6,558 nucleotides of DNA, from positions 1-6,558 of the forward strand of contig DAOVOW010000112.1 of NCBI GenBank assembly GCA_030629485.1, read 5' to 3'. This document shows positions 1-5,481 of the stretch, in pieces. Position numbers and translations under genes: made by a program. Position 1 is the stretch's first letter. Every line of letters starts with the position of its first letter. Under the pieces are notes generated by a model. That model was not told where the DNA came from, ran no database searches, and saw nothing but the letters and a program-made list of their open reading frames with translations. This stretch comes from a bacterium (GTDB lineage: Bacteria; Zixibacteria; MSB-5A5; GN15; FEB-12).

Positions 1-681
1 ACTGCAATACTGAAAGTGCATCGGGTCTTTGCGCCCGGTCCAGTCACCACCCCACTTGAAACCGTGCTGCCTGAAAACAGCCACGATCTGTGGGTCCATA
101 TCACCCGGCGTACCCGTCCGGTTGGTCTCCGGGTTCAGATCGATAGCTATCCCCCAACTGTGGGTCGACAGCTTAGAACTGTTCCTGATAACGCGGTAGT
201 TGAAGCAACCGCCATAGGAGATGATTTTGTTGCTGAGGTCGTTGGCCGCAATTTCCTCGAAGACGGCTCTGAACACATCCTTCAGTTTGTTGTGACAATA
301 GAGTCTCGTAACGTTCTGGGAACGGTCCCATGATAAAGGGATGGCAAACGGAAGTTTCACCCGGCCCAGATGTTCGGTTTCCCACGATGGCTTCAAAGTA
401 CTGTCGGCGGTGACGTAGCGGTGGATGTTTCCGAAAGTTTTGATAATCTGCTCAAGGCCGTGGGGACGGACGATACCGTGGTCCTGCTCAGGAGGTTCGG
501 GAATACCGCCCAGCAATTCAGCCTTGGGCGGGATATCCAGAACCTGTCCGATGATAATCAGGTTGGGATTGACGATACCGTTGTACTCAGCGAGTTTCTT
601 GTAGAGAGAAGCATCGCCATAGTAGGTCCGAGCGATTTCGCTCAACGTGTCGCCACTCCCGACGATATGGATACGGGCCAT
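1..681 (-). CDS. LysM domain plus M15-family zinc peptidase (partial, 3' end beyond left edge)
   Basis: I translated 227 residues from the ATG at 681 to the window edge without a stop. Residues about 4-52 form a LysM peptidoglycan-binding domain: SGDTLSEIA, then YYGDASLYKKLAEYNG, NPNLI and GQVLDIP. A proline-rich linker (about 51-72) follows. Residues about 75-227 match the VanY/endolysin-like M15 fold, with GGCFNYRVIRN, then STHSWGIAIDLNP, then GFKWGGDW and DPMHFQ. Expected zinc ligands are H174, D181 and H222, with D219 as catalytic acid. The H-x6-D and D-x2-H spacing is that of M15 peptidases. The likely role is cutting peptide stems of peptidoglycan, either as D,D-carboxypeptidase or endopeptidase; the sequence does not decide which. 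No signal peptide is present, and the in-frame TAG at 739-741 limits any longer N-terminus to 19 polar codons. The M15 core looks almost complete, so probably few residues are missing. It lies 57 nt behind hemY and may be cotranscribed, but has its own strong ribosome site. Confidence 0.9.
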   Translation of the reverse strand, partial: MARIHIVGSGDTLSEIARTYYGDASLYKKLAEYNGIVNPNLIIIGQVLDIPPKAELLGGIPEPPEQDHGIVRPHGLEQIIKTFGNIHRYVTADSTLKPSWETEHLGRVKLPFAIPLSWDRSQNVTRLYCHNKLKDVFRAVFEEIAANDLSNKIISYGGCFNYRVIRNSSKLSTHSWGIAIDLNPETNRTGTPGDMDPQIVAVFRQHGFKWGGDWTGRKDPMHFQYCS

Positions 682-687
682 GTTTTG

Positions 688-695
688 CACCTCCT
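688..695 (-). promoter_or_regulatory. Strong ribosome binding site for the LysM-M15 gene
   Basis: The minus strand reads AGGAGGTG, followed by 6 nt and ATGGCC. This is a near-perfect anti-16S match at good spacing and fixes the start at 681. It is the strongest Shine-Dalgarno site in the window, stronger than those of the hem genes, which suggests this gene is translated independently of hemY. Confidence 0.85.
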
Positions 696-697
696 GA

Positions 698-736
698 GTT
701 GCTACCCTATGTCCCTCATAGACTCCGATTGGCAAC
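698..736 (-). other. Weak imperfect hairpin in the hemY to LysM-M15 gap
   Basis: On the minus strand GTTGC (736-732) can pair with GCAAC (702-698). Inside it CTATG (721-717) can pair with CATAG (711-707) around a 5-nt AGGGA loop. The two 5-bp stems are separated by unequal unpaired stretches. No run of T follows, so it is not an intrinsic terminator. It sits just upstream of the ribosome site at 688-695. It may be chance; no role is claimed. Confidence 0.2.
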
Positions 737-738
737 AG

Positions 739-2115
739 CTACTGTTGGAGCCGGTCGACCACTCGGTACGACTGTTTCACGCAATCGTTAAGGCCGATGC
801 CGTAATACGCGTTGCCGGTTATGTGGATATTTCCGAGCGTGCGCAGGTGTTCTTCGATCGCACTCACGATACCAGAGTGTCCCACTTTGAACTGTGGGAT
901 ACCGCGACGCCACCGGTATACGCGCACTTTGTCCGACGGACCGTCGAGCCCGATGATACTATTGAGGTCGGCCCTGACACAGCCAACCAGTTCTTCGTCG
1001 GACAACATCATGGAGTCATGGTCGCCATCACCGCCGATCATTGTTCGGAACTGCACGTATCCGTTGGGAGCTCGGTTTTCAAAGATCGATGAGGTCCAGA
1101 TAGATCCAAGGATTCGTCGGCCTTCCTTCGGTGGCGCCAGAAAGCCGAAGCCGTCAAGATTGCGACGCACCTTCGAACGCAGGTATCCCTCACAGACCAC
1201 CGAGATCGGTGCGTATCGGATAGACGCCGACAATTCTGCCAATGGTCTTGAGAGATCGGTCACGATGTCGGCTGCACGATAGGACGGCACAGCCAGAATC
1301 ACCTGACCAGCGGATATCGACTCACCGTCATCGAGATTGATCCGATAACGATCATTGTCACGCACAACCGAGCGAACAGCAGTGTCTTTCGTTATGAACT
1401 CTTCGTAGACCTGTTCACAGCATTCAACGATCCGGTACAGCCCGCCCTTGAACGATGTCAGCCATCCCCCCGGACCACCCGGTCCACCTGCCTTACCCCC
1501 TTTGGCTTTGGCCTCCCTCGCCTTGGCAATCATGGCCCTGAACAGCGAGCCGTACTTACTCTCCATCTCGTGCATAATCGGAAAACAGGACTTGAGCGAC
1601 AACCGTTCAGCCCGCCCGCCGTAGATTCCGGAGACCATCGGCTGCACCAGATAGTCGGCTGCCTGGCGACCAATGCGACGCCGGGCGAAGTCATAGATCG
1701 ATTCATCAACATCTACGGGCGGACCTGAGGCAAACGGTTCCATCAACACGCGCAGCCGGCCGGTGACGCTCAGGATATCGGACAACAGAAACGCCGGTGG
1801 AGATATGGGTGCCTTTCTCAGGTGACCCTTGCGCAGAATGAAACGATTGCTGGCATTGGCGCCCGCGCGTTCGAGTTGGTCGGACAGGCCGAGTTCGTCG
1901 ACCAATCGAAGAGTTAGCGGTTCACGATCGAGAAAACCGTTGGGGCCCCAATCAAAACTGTAGCCGTCAACGTGGTCGGTGCCGATCGTCCCCCCCAACC
2001 GATTGTCCGCCTCGAACAACCTGACGCTCAACTGCGGCTTTAGCTGCCTGAGGAAATGCAGCGCGGACAGACCGGAGATGCCGCCACCGACTATGACAAC
2101 ATCAGTTTGCGACAT
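739..2115 (-). CDS. hemY: Protoporphyrinogen oxidase, FAD- and oxygen-dependent (HemY/PPOX type)
   Basis: A 458-residue flavoprotein that oxidises protoporphyrinogen IX to protoporphyrin IX, normally with O2 as acceptor and at the membrane face. Family length is about 450-470. The N-terminal Rossmann dinucleotide fold has VVIVGGGISGLSA (residues 6-18), E35 at the end of the second strand, and RLGG (39-42). DWGPNGFLDREP (55-66) and SPPAFLLSDIL (105-115) resemble the Myxococcus xanthus enzyme as I recall it. The C-terminal FAD motif is GNAYYGIGLNDCV (434-446). A Gly/Pro-rich linker lies at about 204-217. I chose the ATG at 2115, which begins directly before the FAD motif. The in-frame start at 2217 would add 34 residues without family resemblance and overlap hemH by 116 nt. 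The chosen start overlaps the end of hemH by 14 nt, which suggests translational coupling. Some annotations call this family hemG; it is not the flavodoxin-like E. coli HemG. A coproporphyrinogen oxidase role (CgoX) is possible but less likely beside hemN. Confidence 0.93.
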   Translation of the reverse strand: MSQTDVVIVGGGISGLSALHFLRQLKPQLSVRLFEADNRLGGTIGTDHVDGYSFDWGPNGFLDREPLTLRLVDELGLSDQLERAGANASNRFILRKGHLRKAPISPPAFLLSDILSVTGRLRVLMEPFASGPPVDVDESIYDFARRRIGRQAADYLVQPMVSGIYGGRAERLSLKSCFPIMHEMESKYGSLFRAMIAKAREAKAKGGKAGGPGGPGGWLTSFKGGLYRIVECCEQVYEEFITKDTAVRSVVRDNDRYRINLDDGESISAGQVILAVPSYRAADIVTDLSRPLAELSASIRYAPISVVCEGYLRSKVRRNLDGFGFLAPPKEGRRILGSIWTSSIFENRAPNGYVQFRTMIGGDGDHDSMMLSDEELVGCVRADLNSIIGLDGPSDKVRVYRWRRGIPQFKVGHSGIVSAIEEHLRTLGNIHITGNAYYGIGLNDCVKQSYRVVDRLQQ

Positions 2116-3064
2116 GCACCCCAACCCTGCGCCTGATGAGATTGGCCAACACCGAAGCAAACCGGAGATCGTCGTTGAACATCGGCATCCGTCGCAGCCG
2201 ACGCTCAGCGCCTGCACCCAGACGTTCTTTGAGAACGATATCTATTTCATGAAGCGTCTCGATGTTGTCACACACGAAACTGAGTGGAACGACAAATAGC
2301 TTCCGGCGCGGGTTGGTCAACAGCCGTGGTGCTTCAGCCACGGTATTCGGTCCCATCCACTTGACCGGGCCGGTGCGGCTCTGGAATGACAACACGTACT
2401 CACGATCACCGGCTGCTAAGGCCGCCGTCGTTCGCACCTGATCGACATACGGGTCGCCCTCGTCGACAAGTCGCTGAGGCACGCTATGGGCCGAAAACAG
2501 CAGCGTTTCGTCGGGCGCGATGTTGCCGTCGATTTGTTCTTTGAGCAGTCTGATGTATCCGGTGTCATCGTGAAAGTCATTGACGAACGATGTCGCTACA
2601 TCCTTTACGCCGTCAAGCGCGTTCCGTGCGACAGCAAATGATGAGCCGGTGGTTGCAGCACTGAACTGCGGATACATCGGCAGGAAGCAGAATGAGCGGC
2701 ACCCTTCATCATAAGCGGTAGCTATCGCGGTTTCAATCGTTGGCCGGAAGTAGCGCATACCGACACTGCATCGAACGCCGGACAGGTCCGAGGCTAAGTC
2801 GTTCTCAATCAGTTGGGCTTGGACGCGAGTCCATTTCAGCAGCGGTGACCCGCCGCCGATTTGTTCATAGTTCTTCTGTACCCTTGAGCGCCGCAGGGAT
2901 GAAATCAAGCGGGCAAACGGTTTCTGAAAAACAGAGCCGCCGGGCAGGCGAATAATCGAACGGTCGGAGAATATGTTGTAGAGATACTCTTTAACATCGG
3001 CGGCACTGTCGGGGCCACCCATGCTCAACAACACGACACAGAGTTTGTCCCTCACTGACGGCAT
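2102..3064 (-). CDS. hemH: Ferrochelatase
   Basis: A 320-residue ferrochelatase that inserts Fe2+ into protoporphyrin IX to give protoheme, the last step of the pathway. The N-terminus VVLLSMGGPDS (10-20) followed by VKEYLYNIFSD is typical. Porphyrin-pocket and active-site segments include GGGSPLL (70-76), MRYFRPTIETA (103-113), LPMYPQFSAATTGSS (128-142), FSAHSVP (190-196, with the catalytic H193) and GDPY (203-206). The C-terminal half has SFQSRTGPVKWMGP and FVCDNIETLHEID (263-275). E269 and E273 correspond to conserved acidic residues. Position 267 is Asn where many homologues have His; this position does vary in the family. There is no C-terminal cysteine cluster, so no 2Fe-2S centre is expected. 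The ATG directly follows the hemN stop (TGA-ATG) with only a weak GAGA ribosome site, which fits reinitiation by ribosomes ending hemN. The end overlaps the start of hemY by 14 nt. Confidence 0.96.
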   Translation of the reverse strand: MPSVRDKLCVVLLSMGGPDSAADVKEYLYNIFSDRSIIRLPGGSVFQKPFARLISSLRRSRVQKNYEQIGGGSPLLKWTRVQAQLIENDLASDLSGVRCSVGMRYFRPTIETAIATAYDEGCRSFCFLPMYPQFSAATTGSSFAVARNALDGVKDVATSFVNDFHDDTGYIRLLKEQIDGNIAPDETLLFSAHSVPQRLVDEGDPYVDQVRTTAALAAGDREYVLSFQSRTGPVKWMGPNTVAEAPRLLTNPRRKLFVVPLSFVCDNIETLHEIDIVLKERLGAGAERRLRRMPMFNDDLRFASVLANLIRRRVGVHVAN

Positions 3065-4453
3065 TCAGATCGTTCTCGAATAGGTGGCCTTCTTGCCACG
3101 AGAGTCGTCGGTCAGGTAGGCATCGAAGGTCATGGCTATGTTGCGCACAAAGGCGCGACCGACCGGAGTGACCTCGAGTCCGTCCACCGTTTCCTTGAGG
3201 AGTCCATCATCGAAGAAATCTCGAAGGCGGCTGTGCTCATCCGCGAAATAGTCAGCGTAGCTGATAGCAAATCGTTTTTCCAGCTGCGCCCAACTGAGCC
3301 TGAAGTTGCACATCAGAGATGTGATCAAGTACTGCCGGATCAGATCGTCGTTCGACAGTTTCATGCCTCGGTAGACGGCAAAGGAACCGTCGGCAACACG
3401 CCGGCTATACTCTTTCAGCCTCGAGATGTTCTGAAAAAACCCATTGTCGACATAGCCGATGGACGACATCCCGAATCCGATCATATCCGGCGCCGACTGA
3501 ATCGAATAACCCATAAAGTTCCGATAAAGACGTCCATCGTCCAGCGCCAACGACAACTCGTCATCAGGCAGGGCGAAATGATCCATCCCGATTTGACGAT
3601 ACCCGGCGCCGGTGAGTTTCTCGATCGCAGAGCCGAAAAGCTGGTACTTGACATCGGTAGTCGGCAGGTCCGACGGATTGATTTTCCCCTGGTGCGCTTT
3701 CACGCTGGGCAGGTAGGCGAACGAGTAGACGGCCAATCTGTCGGGGTGCATGGCAATCACTCGGTCGAGAGTCTTGCCGAAGCTTTTTACCGTCTGAAGC
3801 GGCAGGCCGTAGATCAGATCGAAGTTGATCCCCTTGAAATCAAGATGACGGCAGTGTTCCAGAATCGACGCAACTTGCTTGTACGGTTGAATACGCCCGA
3901 TAGCTGTCTGCACATCGGCATCGAAGTCCTGCACGCCGAGAGAGATCCGGTTGAAGCCGCGTTCGGCCAGAAAGTCGAGTTGTTCGGTTGTGGTGATGCG
4001 TGGGTCGATCTCCATCGATCGTTCGCAGTCAGAGACAAAGGCGAAGGATCTCTCAAGGGTATCCAGTATGAGTTGTAGTCTGTTGATCCCGACGGATGTC
4101 GGCGTGCCGCCGCCGAAGTGCAGTTGACTGACACCACGTCGAGGTTTCAACAGGGCGCTGGTTTTCTCGATCTCACAGCAGAGTGCGTCGACATAGTTGT
4201 CAACAGTTGACTCCTTCGTGACAATGCAGGTAGTGCAGCCGCAGTAATAGCATCGTTTCCGACAAAACGGTATATGACAGTACAGCGACAGCGGCGCCTC
4301 CGCCTCCGACGAGACTGTCTTCAATGCGTCGGCGTAGGCATCGGCGCCGATTTCTTCACTCCAGATCGGAGCCGTGGGATAGCTGGTGTATCGTGGTCCC
4401 GGTCGGTCGTACTTGCGCAACAGTTCAATGGGAACGGTGGTCTTGCTGCTCAC
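3065..4453 (-). CDS. hemN: Oxygen-independent coproporphyrinogen III oxidase (radical SAM)
   Basis: A 462-residue enzyme, close to E. coli HemN (about 457). It decarboxylates two propionates of coproporphyrinogen III to give protoporphyrinogen IX without O2, using S-adenosylmethionine. RPGPRYTSYPTAP (17-29) is the HemN N-terminal signature. HIPFCRKRCYYCGC (60-73) holds the CX3CX2C ligands of the 4Fe-4S cluster (C64, C68, C71) and the extra conserved C73 that marks true HemN rather than the heme chaperone HemW. GGGTPT (114-119) is the SAM-binding motif. YRNFMGYS (310-317) and GFGMSSIG (326-333) are also HemN-like, and the C-terminal HemN domain ends in GRAFVRNIAMTFDAYL. Additional cysteines C59 and C76 flank the cluster motif. 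The start is GTG at 4453, 2 nt after the hemE stop, with AGAGG 6 nt upstream. The stop directly abuts the hemH ATG. It acts between HemE and HemY. Confidence 0.96.
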   Translation of the reverse strand: MSSKTTVPIELLRKYDRPGPRYTSYPTAPIWSEEIGADAYADALKTVSSEAEAPLSLYCHIPFCRKRCYYCGCTTCIVTKESTVDNYVDALCCEIEKTSALLKPRRGVSQLHFGGGTPTSVGINRLQLILDTLERSFAFVSDCERSMEIDPRITTTEQLDFLAERGFNRISLGVQDFDADVQTAIGRIQPYKQVASILEHCRHLDFKGINFDLIYGLPLQTVKSFGKTLDRVIAMHPDRLAVYSFAYLPSVKAHQGKINPSDLPTTDVKYQLFGSAIEKLTGAGYRQIGMDHFALPDDELSLALDDGRLYRNFMGYSIQSAPDMIGFGMSSIGYVDNGFFQNISRLKEYSRRVADGSFAVYRGMKLSNDDLIRQYLITSLMCNFRLSWAQLEKRFAISYADYFADEHSRLRDFFDDGLLKETVDGLEVTPVGRAFVRNIAMTFDAYLTDDSRGKKATYSRTI

Positions 4454-4455
4454 GG

Positions 4456-5481
4456 TCAGCCTCTGTAGTTATGCACAGTTTCGATCACGGCCTCAACCGA
4501 CGCGATCGGCGTCTCCGGTTGGATGCCATGACCAAGGTTGAAGATCAGACGGTCGTGATTATCAAGACTATCCAGAATCCGCATCGTTTGCGTGACCACC
4601 TGCTCGCGTTCGCCAAAGAGAACTGACGGATCGAGATTGCCCTGAACCGCCTTGCCCGGCAGAGCAGTCGCCGCCGCGGCCAGGTCGGCCCTGAAATCAA
4701 CGCCGATTACTTCACAATCGATGTCTCGCACGATATCCAGATATGGCGCGACGTTGTTCACGAACAGTATGCGCGGCACACCGTCACAATCAAGACGGCT
4801 GAATATCCGTTGAATCGGTTTTGCCGACCATCGACGGTACGCCTCGTGCGAAAGCATTCCCCCCCAACTGTCGAACAGTTGCACCGCTTCGACCCCGGCG
4901 GCGATCTGTGCGTTGAGGTAGCGCGTGATGTTATCCACCAGCAACTCAAACAGCCGCTCGGCTGCCTTCGGATACTGATGCAAGAACCGACGCGCCAGAT
5001 CGAAACTCTTCGATCCCATCCCCTCGATCATATAGCAGGCCAGCGTGAACGGCGAGCCGGTAAAACCTATCAAGGGTGTGTCCGGTAGTTCCTTTTTGAT
5101 CTGTTGAATGCCGTCGAGGACGAAGTTGAGATCGGACGCAGGGTCCATATCGTGCAACCTGTCGATGTCTTCCGGCCGTCTGATAGGATCCCGCACGCGA
5201 GGGCCACCCTCGGGAAACTCGAACTGCATCCCCATTGGTGCGAGCATGGTGAGAATATCGGAGAAGAGTATGGCGGCGTCGAAACCGAAGCGTTCAATCG
5301 GTTGGCGTACTACCTGAGCTATCAAGCTGGGCGATTGACACAACTCAAGGAACGACGCCTTTTCTCGCACGGCTCGATACTCCGGTAGATACCTACCCGC
5401 CTGGCGCATGATCCAAACCGGGATGCGGCTGTCGTTTCGACCGTAGCAAGCCTTGATGAAATTGCTGTCGCTCACGCCCAC
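4456..5481 (-). CDS. hemE: Uroporphyrinogen III decarboxylase
   Basis: A 341-residue cytosolic enzyme, slightly shorter than E. coli HemE (about 354), that removes four carboxyl groups from uroporphyrinogen III to give coproporphyrinogen III without a cofactor. The family signature PVWIMRQAGRYLPEYR (21-36) carries substrate-binding R26 and R30. ILFSDIL (71-77) holds the key aspartate D75. GFTGSPFTLACYMIEG (139-154) includes Y150. FDSWGG (203-208) includes S205. NLGHGIQPETP (315-325) includes H318. All active-site residues I know for the family are present. I chose the GTG at 5481, with GAGGAAG about 8-10 nt upstream and a 10-nt overlap with hemL. A second in-frame GTG at 5475 would give a 4-nt GTGA overlap with the hemL stop but sits about 16 nt from that ribosome site. 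The end is 2 nt before hemN. Either start leaves all conserved motifs intact. Confidence 0.96.
   Translation of the reverse strand: MGVSDSNFIKACYGRNDSRIPVWIMRQAGRYLPEYRAVREKASFLELCQSPSLIAQVVRQPIERFGFDAAILFSDILTMLAPMGMQFEFPEGGPRVRDPIRRPEDIDRLHDMDPASDLNFVLDGIQQIKKELPDTPLIGFTGSPFTLACYMIEGMGSKSFDLARRFLHQYPKAAERLFELLVDNITRYLNAQIAAGVEAVQLFDSWGGMLSHEAYRRWSAKPIQRIFSRLDCDGVPRILFVNNVAPYLDIVRDIDCEVIGVDFRADLAAAATALPGKAVQGNLDPSVLFGEREQVVTQTMRILDSLDNHDRLIFNLGHGIQPETPIASVEAVIETVHNYRG
4460..4464 (-). promoter_or_regulatory. Ribosome binding site for hemN inside the end of hemE
   Basis: AGAGG on the minus strand lies 6 nt before the GTG at 4453 and overlaps the last codons of hemE. It supports the GTG start, since no ATG lies near the HemN N-terminus. 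Confidence 0.6.

Noticed and set aside
16..385. Plus-strand frame of 105 codons and minus-strand frame of 70 codons near the left edge
   Set aside because: Both are shadows of the LysM-M15 gene, whose frame contains the zinc-ligand motifs and continues through position 1.
698..736. Possible transcription terminator after hemY
   Set aside because: The stems are only 5 bp each, interrupted, and not followed by a T-run. The strong ribosome site directly downstream argues for continued expression.
370..1092. Plus-strand open frame of 240 codons
   Set aside because: It lies opposite the LysM-M15 gene start and the hemY 3' end, both of which have clear domain motifs. Its translation shows no recognisable motif and it crosses two real genes and their gap.
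2116..2217. N-terminal extension of hemY from the in-frame start at 2217
   Set aside because: The added 34 residues have no family resemblance, precede a standard FAD-binding N-terminus, and would overlap hemH by 116 nt.
3233..4078. Plus-strand open frame of 281 codons
   Set aside because: It is wholly antisense to hemN. The hemN frame carries the conserved radical SAM motifs, and this one shows no domain.
3065..4453. HemW (heme chaperone) instead of HemN
   Set aside because: The fourth cysteine (CYYCGC), the RYTSYPTAP N-terminus, the YRNFMGY segment and the 462-residue length fit HemN. HemW is shorter and lacks the fourth cysteine.
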